NCBI RefSeq assembly: GCF_001262605.1
Contig: NZ_LGTC01000001.1
Location: forward strand, 1,722,501 to 1,786,500
Length of the DNA: 64,000 bases
Direction of reading: 5' to 3'
Origin: Pseudobacteroides cellulosolvens ATCC 35603 = DSM 2933
Lineage (GTDB): Bacteria > Bacillota > Clostridia > Acetivibrionales > DSM-2933
In this document: piece after piece, positions 38,429 to 47,135 of the stretch
Layout: each line of letters begins with the position of its first letter
How positions within the stretch are numbered: the stretch's first letter is position 1
Program-made: the position numbers and the translations under genes
The notes under the pieces: generated by a model
Told to the model about the DNA's origin: nothing
The model's database searches: none
Seen by the model: the letters and a program-made list of their open reading frames with translations, nothing else

Positions 38429-39484
38429 TTATTCAATCATAGCAGCCTGCCGCTTGTACTGATCAGCAAGTACTATGTACGCCATAGCTTCCACCACTGG
38501 CACTATTCTAGGGCATATACAAGGGTCATGTCTTCCCTTTGTGACGATCTCAGTCTCATCACCTTTTTTATCAACAGTTTTTTGTGGAACAGATATGGAA
38601 GAAGTGGGTTTAACCGCAATTCTGAAAATAATTTCCTGGCCCGTGCTAATTCCACCTAATATGCCTCCTGCGTTATTGCTGGTAAATCCATCCTTATCCA
38701 TCCAGTCATTATGCTCACTGCCTAGCATAGAGACACATTCAAATCCCTTACCGAACTCAATGCCTTTTACTGCTCCCAATGAGAGCATTGCCTTTGCCAG
38801 CTCTGCATCAAGCTTATCAAATACCGGTTCACCAAGACCTGCTTTAACACCTGTTATCCGGCACTCAATTATACCGCCGCAGCTGTCACCCATCTCAGCC
38901 AATTCTTCTATCCTTTTGGTCATAAGTGCAGCTGCTTCAGAGTCACAAGCCCTCACAACATTATTCTCTATTACACTTTCATCAAAAGTCTTACATTTAT
39001 AGCCTGCTGCTTCAAGGGTATATGCTACAACCTTAACACCCTTTTCTTTCATCATCTTTTTAGCTACAGCACCAGCAGCAACCCTTGCTGCTGTTTCCCT
39101 TCCTGAGGCTCTGCCGCTCCCACGGTAATCCCTGATGCCATACTTTTTGTCATATGTGACATCCGCATGACCAGGCCTGTAGAGATTCTTAATACTGTCA
39201 TACGCCTCAGGCCTTGCATCCTTATTGTATAGCACTATAAATAAAGGTGTGCCTGTTGCCTTTCCTTCAAAAATACCTGCCATTATGGAAACCTTATCTT
39301 CCTCTTGCCTTGGAGTAGTTACAGAGGATTGTCCCGGCTTCCTTCTATCCATGTCCTGCTGAATTTCCAATTCAGAAATCTCAAGCCCCGGTGTGACACC
39401 GTCTATGACCACCCCTACAGCTCCACCATGTGATTCTCCAAAGGTAGTAATCCTGAATGCTTGCCCAAAGCTATTTCCAGCCAT
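38429..39484 (-). CDS. aroC: Chorismate synthase
   Basis: About 351 residues. It converts 5-enolpyruvylshikimate 3-phosphate to chorismate, the last step of the shikimate pathway, with reduced FMN. Diagnostic stretches are GNSFGQAFRITTFGESHGGAVG at the N-terminus, RDYRGSGRASGRETAARVAAGA in the middle (catalytic-loop region) and KGRHDPCICPRIVPVVEAM near the end. A AGGAG site sits about eight bases before the ATG at 39484. It is the first gene of a unit with ilvBN, an uncommon partner: it joins aromatic and branched-chain amino-acid synthesis. No other aro genes are nearby. High confidence. Confidence 0.95.
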   Translation of the reverse strand: MAGNSFGQAFRITTFGESHGGAVGVVIDGVTPGLEISELEIQQDMDRRKPGQSSVTTPRQEEDKVSIMAGIFEGKATGTPLFIVLYNKDARPEAYDSIKNLYRPGHADVTYDKKYGIRDYRGSGRASGRETAARVAAGAVAKKMMKEKGVKVVAYTLEAAGYKCKTFDESVIENNVVRACDSEAAALMTKRIEELAEMGDSCGGIIECRITGVKAGLGEPVFDKLDAELAKAMLSLGAVKGIEFGKGFECVSMLGSEHNDWMDKDGFTSNNAGGILGGISTGQEIIFRIAVKPTSSISVPQKTVDKKGDETEIVTKGRHDPCICPRIVPVVEAMAYIVLADQYKRQAAMIE

Positions 39485-39520
39485 AATCAATCTCCTATCT
39501 CTTTATATTTATCTCTGTGT

Positions 39521-39563
39521 AGGTTTAAAGAACAACTAAAATTTTTAGTTGTTCTTTAAACCT
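39521..39563. promoter_or_regulatory. 43-bp perfect palindrome between metH and aroC
   Basis: AGGTTTAAAGAACAACTAAA (39521-39540) and its exact complement (39544-39563) are separated by three bases. The 20-bp stem lies 60 bp after metH and 37 bp before the aroC ATG. There is no T run on the reverse strand after the stem, so an operator or a processed hairpin is as likely as a terminator. Confidence 0.6.
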
Positions 39564-39622
39564 ATTACTACATAAAATATTATCAGCTTACATTTTTATA
39601 TTACTTTATAATAACATAAAAA

Positions 39623-42600
39623 TTAGCTGTTGCGAATCATCTTTTTCACAAAATCAATGCTGCATGATTTTCTCATCGAATAATCTTCCAATTGATCCTC
39701 CCCTAATTTTCCAAGGTCAAAATACTTTGAATCCGGGTGTGCAAAATATAAACCGCATACGCTGGCTACAGGATCCATCATAAAGCTTTCAGTCAATTCG
39801 ACATTTATATTTTTCTTTACATCCAATAATTCAAATAACTGCCCCTTTTCAGAATGATCCTTCAATGAAGGGTAACCGAAGGCAGGTCTTATCCCCCTAT
39901 ACTTACCCTTAAAAAGTTCTGTATAACCAAATTTTTCTGAAGGTGAATATCCCCATAATTCTTTTCTTACCTTTTCATGGATCATTTCTGTCAAAGCCTC
40001 AGCCAGTCTGTCTGCCAATACTTTGAGCATTATGGCATTATACTCGTCACCCTGCTTTTTAAGCTCATCATGCTTTTTAGCAACTCCAAGACCCGAGGTT
40101 ACTGCAAATGCACCTATATAGTCCTTTATGCCTGATTCCTTTGAAGCGATAAAGTCACTCAATGAAAGATACACACCTGATTTACTTTCCTGCTGCCTCA
40201 TAAAATTAAACTTAGCTGCCTTCTTAGTCCTTGACTCATCCTCATAGACCTCTACATCATCTCCTACTGTGTTTGCAGGATAAAGACCTATTACTGCCTT
40301 AGCCTCAAGCCAGCTTTCCTTTTCTATTCTTTCTAAAAGAATATTAGCATCGTTATAAAGCTTTTTAGCCTCTTCTCCATATTTGGGGTGCTCCATAATT
40401 TCAGGATAAGTATGATTCATATCCCAGGCCACAAAGAAATATGTCCAGTCAATATACTTTCTTATATCCGACACCTTAATTTCATCAAAAACCTTGGTCC
40501 CTAAAAATTCCGGTTTCTTAATATCATCCGGATTTACAGCCGGTTTATAAGCCTTTTCCCTAGCTTCGCCAATAGAAACCAGCTTCCTTGGTATTGCACC
40601 GTAGTTATTGCGTATCTCTTCATACTCTGACTTAATGCTCTTTAAGTAGTCTTCCCTCTCATTTTGATTCATAAGCTTCTTACAAATCTCAACACCTTTT
40701 GCAGCATCAAGGGAATGTATTACCCCATGAGAATAATTCGGGTCTAACTTTACTGCTGTGTGGATTTTGGAAGTAGTTGCCCCGCCTACTACAAGAGGTA
40801 TTGTAAAGCCATGCTTTTCCATTTCAGCTGCTATATGGCACATTTCTTCGAGAGAAGGTGTTATAAGGCCGCTTAAGCCAATAATGTCCACATTCTCTTC
40901 CTTTGCTTTTTTCAGGATGTCTTCAGCCTGAACCATAACACCCATATCTATAACCTCAAAATTATTGCAGGCTAAAACCACTCCAACAATGTTCTTACCT
41001 ATATCATGTACATCTCCCTTAACTGTGGCCAAAAGAATCTTTCCGGCATTTTTCTGCTTGCTGCTGCTTTTTTCATTTTCTATATATGGAAGCAAGTAAC
41101 CAACCGCCTTTTTCATAACCCTGGCACTCTTTACTACTTGAGGAAGGAACATTTTTCCCTCCCCAAATAGCTCTCCAACAGTTTTCATTCCATCCATCAG
41201 AGGGCCTTCTATAACATCGATAGGTTTTTCAAGCTTATTTCTAGCTTCTTCAACATCCTCTTCAATATAGTCTGTAATCCCCTTTATTAATGAATATGAG
41301 AGTCTTTCTCCAAATGGCTTTTCTCTCCACAGCACCTTTTTAATTGAGGTATTGTCTTCTTTTTCCTTAATGTTTGTCGCATAGTTAAGCAGTATTTCAG
41401 CTGCATCCTCTTTTCTGTTTAAGACAACATCCTCTACCTTTTCTAAAAGCTCAGGATCAATGTTGTCATATACCTGTATCATACCGGGGTTTAAGATACC
41501 CATATCAAGACCTGCCTTAATGGCATGGTAGAGAAATACTGAATGCATAGCCTCTCTTATTATGTTATTTCCCCTGAATGAGAAGGATATATTGCTTATT
41601 CCCCCGCTGACCTTTGCATATGGAAGGTTTTCCTTTATCCATCCTGTTGCATTTATAAAATCCACCGCATAATTATTGTGCTCCTGTATACCTGTACCGA
41701 TGGCAAGAACATTTGGATCGAAAATTATATCCTCGGGAGAGAATTTCACTTTATTTACCAAAATGTCATATGCCCTTTTACATATATTGATCCTTCTTTC
41801 AAAAGTATCTGCCTGGCCTTCTTCATCGAAAGCCATAACTACTACTGCTGCGTTATATTTTTTTATAAGGCCTGCCTGTCTTTTAAATTCCTCTTCCCCA
41901 GCCTTTAAGCTTATGGAATTGACAATTGGCTTACCCTGGATAGCCTTTAATCCTGTTTCAAGAACCTCCCACTTTGATGAGTCGATCATAACAGGAACCC
42001 TGGCTATCTGAGGTTCACTTGAAAGAAGCTTTAAAAAGAAGTCCATTTCCTTCTTTGCGTCAAGCATTCCATCATCCAGGTTAACATCAATAACCTGTGC
42101 ACCGTTTTCAACCTGCTCCCTTGCAATCGACAATGCTTCCTCATACTTTTTCTCACGGATTAGCCTTGCAAACTTGAGAGAACCCGCAACATTTGTTCTC
42201 TCCCCTATATTTATAAAATTGTTTTCCCTATTTACCTTAACTATCTCAAGCCCGCTGAAGATTGTTTCCTTGACAAGCTCAGGTGCAGGCTTGGGTTTTA
42301 TATCCTTTACCGCCTTATATATAGCACCTATATGTGCAGGAGTAGTACCGCAGCAGCCTCCGATTATATTCACCCTGCAATCTTGGAGCATTTCCTTTAC
42401 AAATTCAGCCATATGCTGGGGAAGCTCATCGTATCCTCCCAGGCTGTTAGGTAAGCCAGCGTTTGGATGCACACTTACATAGAGGTCCTGCAATTTGGAA
42501 AGCTGTTTCACAAAAGGGACAAGCTCCCTAGCACCAAAGGAACAGTTAAGCCCGAAACTTATGACATCCTGACCCTTTAATGAACTTAAAAACCCTTCCA

Positions 42601-43273
42601 AAGTCATACCCGAAAGAATTCTCCCGCTTTTATCAGCGATTGTTCCCGATATCATAATGGGAGTCCTCTTTCCTATGATGTTTGCAACATTATCTGCCGC
42701 AAATAAAGCTGCTTTAGCATTTAGTGCATCAAAAATCGTTTCAAAAAGAAGAAGGTCTACTCCTCCTTCTATTAGTCCTCTTATTTGTTCTTCATAAGCC
42801 TCAACCAGCTCATCAAAGGTTATGTTTCTTAATCCCGGATTTTCCACATCAGGAGATAATGAAGCCGTTTTGTTTGTAGGCCCTATGGAACCTGCCACAA
42901 ATCTTGGCTTTGATGAGTCTTTTAAAGTATATTCATCAGCGGCTTCTCTAGCAAGCCTTGCCCCGATCACGTTTTGCTCATAAACAAGTCCTTCCATATC
43001 GTAATCGGCTTGTGAGATCCTGTTTGCATTAAATGTATTTGTCTCAATAATATCCGCACCAGCTTCAAGATAATCCAAGTGTATTTTTTTAATTATTTCG
43101 GGTCTGACCAAAGTCAACATTTCATTGTTACCCTTTTGTGGTTTTGATATGCCTGCAAAGCGTTCACCTGTATAGTCAGAGGCTTCAAGCTTCAATGTCT
43201 GAATGCAGGTTCCCATCGCCCCATCCAAAACTAAAATTTTTTCTTTTAGCAACTCTTTTATATCCTTCTTCAT
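39623..43273 (-). CDS. metH: Cobalamin-dependent methionine synthase
   Basis: A full-length 1216-residue MetH that moves a methyl group from methyltetrahydrofolate to homocysteine through cobalamin. Modules: homocysteine/zinc domain (about 1-330) with Cys244 in NCSFG and Cys307-Cys308 in GGCCGTT as zinc ligands; folate-binding barrel (about 345-610) with [11 protein letters not shown] and [10 protein letters not shown]; cobalamin cap and binding domains (about 640-880) with VHDIGKN, His756 being the axial cobalt ligand, and GLSGLI; and the reactivation domain (about 900-1210) with [12 protein letters not shown] for SAM binding. All parts are intact. The ribosome site is AGGAGG. I saw no cobalamin or SAM riboswitch upstream. 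Likely transcribed on its own. High confidence. Confidence 0.97.
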   Translation of the reverse strand: MKKDIKELLKEKILVLDGAMGTCIQTLKLEASDYTGERFAGISKPQKGNNEMLTLVRPEIIKKIHLDYLEAGADIIETNTFNANRISQADYDMEGLVYEQNVIGARLAREAADEYTLKDSSKPRFVAGSIGPTNKTASLSPDVENPGLRNITFDELVEAYEEQIRGLIEGGVDLLLFETIFDALNAKAALFAADNVANIIGKRTPIMISGTIADKSGRILSGMTLEGFLSSLKGQDVISFGLNCSFGARELVPFVKQLSKLQDLYVSVHPNAGLPNSLGGYDELPQHMAEFVKEMLQDCRVNIIGGCCGTTPAHIGAIYKAVKDIKPKPAPELVKETIFSGLEIVKVNRENNFINIGERTNVAGSLKFARLIREKKYEEALSIAREQVENGAQVIDVNLDDGMLDAKKEMDFFLKLLSSEPQIARVPVMIDSSKWEVLETGLKAIQGKPIVNSISLKAGEEEFKRQAGLIKKYNAAVVVMAFDEEGQADTFERRINICKRAYDILVNKVKFSPEDIIFDPNVLAIGTGIQEHNNYAVDFINATGWIKENLPYAKVSGGISNISFSFRGNNIIREAMHSVFLYHAIKAGLDMGILNPGMIQVYDNIDPELLEKVEDVVLNRKEDAAEILLNYATNIKEKEDNTSIKKVLWREKPFGERLSYSLIKGITDYIEEDVEEARNKLEKPIDVIEGPLMDGMKTVGELFGEGKMFLPQVVKSARVMKKAVGYLLPYIENEKSSSKQKNAGKILLATVKGDVHDIGKNIVGVVLACNNFEVIDMGVMVQAEDILKKAKEENVDIIGLSGLITPSLEEMCHIAAEMEKHGFTIPLVVGGATTSKIHTAVKLDPNYSHGVIHSLDAAKGVEICKKLMNQNEREDYLKSIKSEYEEIRNNYGAIPRKLVSIGEAREKAYKPAVNPDDIKKPEFLGTKVFDEIKVSDIRKYIDWTYFFVAWDMNHTYPEIMEHPKYGEEAKKLYNDANILLERIEKESWLEAKAVIGLYPANTVGDDVEVYEDESRTKKAAKFNFMRQQESKSGVYLSLSDFIASKESGIKDYIGAFAVTSGLGVAKKHDELKKQGDEYNAIMLKVLADRLAEALTEMIHEKVRKELWGYSPSEKFGYTELFKGKYRGIRPAFGYPSLKDHSEKGQLFELLDVKKNINVELTESFMMDPVASVCGLYFAHPDSKYFDLGKLGEDQLEDYSMRKSCSIDFVKKMIRNS

Positions 43274-43350
43274 TTATCCGCCTCCTAAGTTCAATGATAA
43301 TATACTTATTTTAACATTAAATTAAGTTAGAATCAATGGGTGTACGTGTA

Positions 43351-43437
43351 AAATCACGAAGTGATTATGCAACCTTGGCTATTGTCAGTAGAAATTGTAG
43401 TGTAGAATACAGCACGTTTTCCTAGACATAAAAAAAC
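43351..43437. repeat. Third copy of the short dispersed repeat, upstream of metH
   Basis: CAACCTTGGCTATTGTCAGT with a following TTGTAGTGTAGAA (43370-43407) matches the copy at 36282-36319. As there, it lies directly on the far side of a reverse-strand terminator. It ends in TTTTCCTAGACATAAAAAA, a string also found at 44738-44757. A small palindrome, AATCACGAAGTGATT, precedes it. Confidence 0.5.
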
Positions 43438-43460
43438 ACCGGCAATTACCAGTGTTTTTT
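43430..43460 (-). terminator. Terminator of the sod-BFD operon
   Basis: AAAAAACAC and GTGTTTTTT enclose a short loop. On the reverse strand the stem ends in T. It lies between the small iron-sulfur protein gene and metH. Confidence 0.8.
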
Positions 43461-43585
43461 ATAATTTTTGTTAATAAATATGATCTAGTAGTAAAGGATA
43501 AGAATAACATCCGATTATCATCCTCCAAAACCCCGTTAATACGTTAGGATTTTGCACTTGAGAATACGAAGTTATTTCTAAGTCA

Positions 43586-43789
43586 TTACTTAGCATTAAG
43601 CAGTTCCATAATTTTGGGAGAACATCTTTTTCCTCCACAGGGACCTGAACCTGCACCAGTGGCTTTCTTGACTTTTTCAAGGGTATCGGCACCCTCTGTT
43701 ATAACTTTCTTTATAGTAGCCCTAGAAATTACCTTACACAAACAAACCTTTGTCAATTTATCCATTACTTCCTGGTTAATATCTGCCAT
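43586..43789 (-). CDS. Small BFD-type [2Fe-2S] protein
   Basis: A 67-residue protein with the four-Cys pattern of bacterioferritin-associated ferredoxin (BFD-like) domains: VCLCKVISRATI near the N-terminus and GSGPCGGKRC near the C-terminus, which together bind a [2Fe-2S] cluster. Such proteins donate electrons to ferritin-like proteins or act as a domain in larger redox enzymes. I chose the ATG at 43789 because GGAGGAATTGGCA precedes it; the open frame reaches back to 43840 without a start signal. It lies 47 bp downstream of superoxide dismutase on the same strand, so both may be induced in oxidative or iron stress. The family call is fairly sure; the partner protein is unknown. Confidence 0.75.
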   Translation of the reverse strand: MADINQEVMDKLTKVCLCKVISRATIKKVITEGADTLEKVKKATGAGSGPCGGKRCSPKIMELLNAK

Positions 43790-43836
43790 TGCCAATTCCT
43801 CCGTTAGTTTATATGAATATTCACATTTTTGTATAA

Positions 43837-44445
43837 TCAAGCTTCTTCATATCTCTTTGCAACTATCTGCCAATTTACCACACTCCACCAAGCATCAACA
43901 TAATCTGCACGTCTGTTATTGTATTTAAGATAGTATGCATGTTCCCATACATCAAGTCCTAAGAGAGGCTTAAGACCGTCAGACAATGGAGTGTCCTGGT
44001 TTGCGGTCGATACCACTGAGAGTTTTCCATTATTGTCCTTAACAAGCCATGCCCAACCACTACCAAACCTTTGCATAGCCGCTTTTGCAAAAAGCTCTTT
44101 AAAGCTGTCCAAGCTTCCGAAAGCTTCATCAAGTTTTTCCCGAAGTTCTCCTTCCGGATCGCTTCCATGACTTTGGCCCATTGTATTCCAAAACAGAGTA
44201 TGATTGTAATGTCCTCCGCCATTATTCCTTACCGCCCAATACACATCCTGCGGAAGTGAGTCGAGAGATGTAAGCAGTTCATGGAGTGTTTTTTCCTGAA
44301 GTTCAGGATAATTTTCCAAAGCCGCATTGAGGTTATTAACATATGCAGCGTGGTGTTTTGTATGATGTATTGTCATAGTTTCCTTGTCAACATATGGCTC
44401 TAAGGCATCGTATGAATATGGTAATTCCGGTAATGTATGTTTCAT
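43837..44445 (-). CDS. sodA: Iron/manganese superoxide dismutase
   Basis: A 202-residue enzyme, the normal length, converting superoxide to oxygen and hydrogen peroxide in the cytoplasm. The four metal ligands are visible: His27 (MTIHHTKHH), His82 ([11 protein letters not shown]), Asp165 and His169 ([12 protein letters not shown]). Gln150 in ANQDTPLS sits where Mn-type enzymes carry their active-site Gln, so a manganese or cambialistic enzyme is most likely. The N-terminus [16 protein letters not shown] is typical. GGAGGAGATAATT precedes the ATG. It forms a likely two-gene operon with the BFD-type protein, an oxidative defence unit in an organism that is presumably anaerobic. High confidence. 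Confidence 0.95.
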   Translation of the reverse strand: MKHTLPELPYSYDALEPYVDKETMTIHHTKHHAAYVNNLNAALENYPELQEKTLHELLTSLDSLPQDVYWAVRNNGGGHYNHTLFWNTMGQSHGSDPEGELREKLDEAFGSLDSFKELFAKAAMQRFGSGWAWLVKDNNGKLSVVSTANQDTPLSDGLKPLLGLDVWEHAYYLKYNNRRADYVDAWWSVVNWQIVAKRYEEA

Positions 44446-44778
44446 AATTATCTCCTCCTTCTGATCAAGGATATATATTAAAGAATTCCTATCTCTTTAG
44501 TAGAATTTTTATTTTAATACTATATATATAACCTTTATATTTACTTCTAATCATTTTTTTTGCACAACAGATTATTTTTTTATTAGGAATGGCTAAGAAA
44601 TAATATCCATTCTCTTATAATATACATTTGCAAATGTTAGTTCTTTACAACATATAGACTAATATTTTTTAGTAAATTACAAACAATATCTATATGTTTT
44701 GCAATAATCATTTTATATTTTTAATTATTACAAAACATTTTCCTAGACATAAAAAAAATAGACCGGGTGGTTATAATT
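44446..44778. other. AT-rich intergenic region between sod and the VanW gene
   Basis: About 330 bp between divergent genes, strongly AT-rich. It should carry both promoters, but I cannot place them. The string TTTTCCTAGACATAAAAAAA (44738-44757) repeats the end of the element at 43417-43436. No coding or RNA feature seen. Confidence 0.4.
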
Positions 44779-45699
44779 TTGAAAAAGTATATTAAATTAT
44801 TTATTAAAATTTTTAGCATCTTAGCTATAGTAGGATTTTTATTTCTAAGCTTAGGGAAATCATTAAATATATCAAATACAAATGATCAAAATGCTAAAAC
44901 AGATGATACTGATGTCTCCCAGAACATTAACACAACCTTGGTATCTGGACCAGAAAACAATCTTCCCTGGGACTTTGAGATGGAATTCATCAAATCCAAA
45001 GAGTTGAATAATACACCTGTTTTAATGGGTGCATACAGGACAGTACTCCGTGATCCCTTACCTGGTGAAGAATTCAATGTTCATCTGGCAGCGAGAATGC
45101 TTTGCGGCATTGTTTTGGAGCCTGGACAGATATTTTCTCAAAATGGCACCGTAGGCCCCTATACTGAAGAAAGAGGCTTTCAAAAGGGACCCACATATAT
45201 CGGTTCAAAACTTACAACAACAATAGGCGGTGGAGTGTGTAAAATCGCATCAACCCTTTATAATGTTAGTGTATTGAGTAATCTTAAGATTGTTGAAAGG
45301 CATAACCACAGCATGCCTGTACCTTATGTTCCATACGGGCAGGATGCCACAGTTTCTTATGGTGCAAAAGATTTTAAATTTAAGAATGATACCGAAGGTA
45401 ATGTAATGATTTGGGCACAGGGAGTCGATAATATACTATATATGGGATTCTACGGAACCAAAGAGCCTCCTTCTATCAGATGGAATCACGAGGTTCTGAA
45501 AAAAACTGCAGCTCAAAAAGTATACAAGGTAAATCCTACATTACCTAAAGGATATGAAAAAGTTCTTATTGATGGTATGGATGGTGCTATGATAAAGTCG
45601 TCCCTTACCATTGAACATGTTGATGGCACAACGATAAATAAGGAAATGGGTATAAGCAACTATTCACCTTTTCCAACACTAATTGAAAAAGGTCCGTGA
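44779..45699 (+). CDS. VanW-family membrane-anchored protein
   Basis: About 306 residues: an N-terminal membrane anchor (about residues 6-24), a short Asn/Asp/Thr-rich stalk, and a VanW domain (about 90-220) with GQIFSQNGTVGPYTEERGFQKGP, IGGGVCKIASTLYNVSVLS and HNHSMPVPYVPYGQDATV. VanW proteins are found at the envelope of Gram-positive bacteria and occur in some vancomycin-resistance clusters, but their activity is not settled. No van ligase or regulator is nearby, so resistance should not be inferred. The start is taken as TTG at 44779, eight bases behind GGGTGG; a GTG at 44767 lies within that site. The gene stands alone. Family call good; function unknown. Confidence 0.8.
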   Translation: MKKYIKLFIKIFSILAIVGFLFLSLGKSLNISNTNDQNAKTDDTDVSQNINTTLVSGPENNLPWDFEMEFIKSKELNNTPVLMGAYRTVLRDPLPGEEFNVHLAARMLCGIVLEPGQIFSQNGTVGPYTEERGFQKGPTYIGSKLTTTIGGGVCKIASTLYNVSVLSNLKIVERHNHSMPVPYVPYGQDATVSYGAKDFKFKNDTEGNVMIWAQGVDNILYMGFYGTKEPPSIRWNHEVLKKTAAQKVYKVNPTLPKGYEKVLIDGMDGAMIKSSLTIEHVDGTTINKEMGISNYSPFPTLIEKGP

Positions 45700-45730
45700 T
45701 ATGATTTTTATCATAAATCAACCTCTCAAT

Positions 45731-45802
45731 AGGACATTTCAAAAAACTGAACTTATTGATATTCCTCATGAATATTAAATTGTGTATTTTTTGAAATGTC
45801 CT
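45731..45802. terminator. 16-bp inverted repeat between VanW and PilZ genes
   Basis: AGGACATTTCAAAAAA (45731-45746) and TTTTTTGAAATGTCCT (45787-45802) are exact complements flanking 40 bp. The right arm touches the stop codon of the PilZ gene. It can serve as a terminator for both convergent genes, but its 72-bp form with terminal repeats also resembles a small mobile or remnant element. Confidence 0.6.
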
Positions 45803-46533
45803 TAATCGCAGACCTTTATTCTTTCACCCTTCACTAAATATTTCATTAGTTGTGAACCTGTATCATTTTCCAGTTTTCTTATAACGGATTCTAAAATCCT
45901 TACATTTTCGTCGTTCATATATTTAATTTTGACACCAACCTCATGTGACAGTTCTTTATCCATTATTCTGACTATTTCTGCGTCAAAACTTATAATAGAG
46001 TTAGGACCTGCATTTAAAGAAAAGTTCAATCCATAACTGTTATTAATATCCTCAAGATTTTTCTTTGGAATAATTCCATAGAGTCCTCCAAGGCTCAAAT
46101 CCTTAACATAAAGCTTAATGTCTTTTTTAACAGTAAAATTATACTCATTATAAACTGATATTTTCGAACACATATCAACATTAAACCTTTTGGTTTCTCT
46201 TTTGTTGTCATGTTTTGCAAATTTATCCACATATATTCTTATATAAGTTGGATAAACAAGGCTAATATTGTTTATATTGCTCTCAATTATATACTCACAA
46301 TCTATACTTTTAATTTTGCAGCATATAGGATCTCCCAATTGAACATTATAGTTTTTAAATTCTTTTGGATAAGCAATATAAAGATATTTCCCTTCTGTCT
46401 CCTGCACAAGGCTTAAAACCGAATCTGGAAATATTTCATGTTTTATACTCACTATCGCACCAGTCTTAAAAGGTAAATCATCTTCCTTTTTCTTAAACAG
46501 CCTACTCATTTTAACATTAAAACTACTATACAT
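45802..46533 (-). CDS. PilZ-domain c-di-GMP receptor protein
   Basis: A 243-residue cytoplasmic protein. An N-terminal YcgR/PilZN-like beta domain (about 20-105) is followed by a PilZ domain (about 110-235) with both c-di-GMP contacts: RETKR (Arg112 and Arg116) and DLSLGG (Asp145, Ser147, Gly149-150). Such proteins pass the c-di-GMP level on to motility or envelope functions. The start at 46533 is chosen because GGGGGG lies four bases upstream; the open frame reaches back to 46629, with an ATG that lacks a good site. A sigma-A-like promoter lies 110-140 bp upstream, giving a leader of about 100 nt. It stands alone, divergent from the 3D-domain gene. With the diguanylate cyclase at 30.6 kb it shows c-di-GMP signalling in this organism. 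Good confidence. Confidence 0.85.
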   Translation of the reverse strand: MYSSFNVKMSRLFKKKEDDLPFKTGAIVSIKHEIFPDSVLSLVQETEGKYLYIAYPKEFKNYNVQLGDPICCKIKSIDCEYIIESNINNISLVYPTYIRIYVDKFAKHDNKRETKRFNVDMCSKISVYNEYNFTVKKDIKLYVKDLSLGGLYGIIPKKNLEDINNSYGLNFSLNAGPNSIISFDAEIVRIMDKELSHEVGVKIKYMNDENVRILESVIRKLENDTGSQLMKYLVKGERIKVCD

Positions 46534-46641
46534 AAAGCCCCCCATTGACCAAACAAAGTCAATATCAAGTTCCACCCAAAAAAATATTCCTTGATTTTTA
46601 TATATATGATAAAGTGTTTTTTCATTCACTACTCAATTATA

Positions 46642-46670
46642 ATTTTAGCAAAGAGTAATGTTATGGTCAA
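46642..46670 (-). promoter_or_regulatory. Probable promoter of the PilZ gene
   Basis: On the reverse strand TTGACC (46670-46665) and TAAAAT (46647-46642) are 17 bases apart. It lies ahead of the upstream ATG at 46629, so both candidate starts are downstream of it. Confidence 0.55.
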
Positions 46671-46912
46671 TAAGCTTTCTTTGTTCAGTTTTGTCCAAAT
46701 TGTACAGTTTTTTAAGTTAATATATCATACTTGCCGTAAATTTTATACATTGTCCAAAGCCATATATTAAGCCTTTTTCACAACCTATCTACTTTCCAAA
46801 AATCCCTTCGAGGAAAAAAATACTTTAAAAACCAATTAATTTGTACTATAATATATAATACATTCATACAAAAGAAAACATATCCACAAATTAAGTTTCA
46901 TATGGATATTAG

Positions 46913-47036
46913 TTAAAAGTGTTACTAACCTTACATTTGGCAGTGGAATTGCCATAACTTTTGTGTTATTCCCAATATACAAATGTAAAGGATTTTCACT
47001 TTTAAATAAGTTAAAATCAATGTGTATTGATTTTAA
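46913..47036 (+). ncRNA. Structured leader candidate upstream of the 3D-domain gene
   Basis: Nested complementary segments are seen in the forward direction. TTAAAAGTG (46913-46921) pairs with CACTTTTAA (46997-47005). Inside it CCTTACATTTG (46929-46939) pairs with CAAATGTAAAGG (46980-46991) with one bulge. Within that, two small hairpins, GGCA/TGCC and ATAAC/GTTAT, make a three-way junction. A separate 11-bp hairpin, TTAAAATCAAT/ATTGATTTTAA (47011-47036), follows, like an expression platform. The start codon of the 3D-domain gene is 100 bp on. I do not recognise the class; an inverted-repeat element without RNA function is the main alternative. Confidence 0.4.
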
Positions 47037-47135
47037 TATAATAATCTTCATATTGCTCATCGCTGAATTTAGATGCTTCTTTTTAGTGATCAATCTGGGA
47101 TTATTACCAATACTTAGTATTATGGAGGTTTTCGA

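Noticed and set aside
43274..43350. Cobalamin or SAM riboswitch before metH
   Set aside because: The spacer is short and lacks the conserved boxes of either class.
44779..45699. Vancomycin-resistance gene
   Set aside because: A VanW domain alone is common in clostridia; no ligase, dehydrogenase, dipeptidase or two-component system is nearby.
46836..47093. 85-residue reverse-strand frame in the PilZ-3D intergenic region
   Set aside because: No ribosome site, biased composition, and it overlaps the inverted repeats of the leader candidate; likely non-coding.
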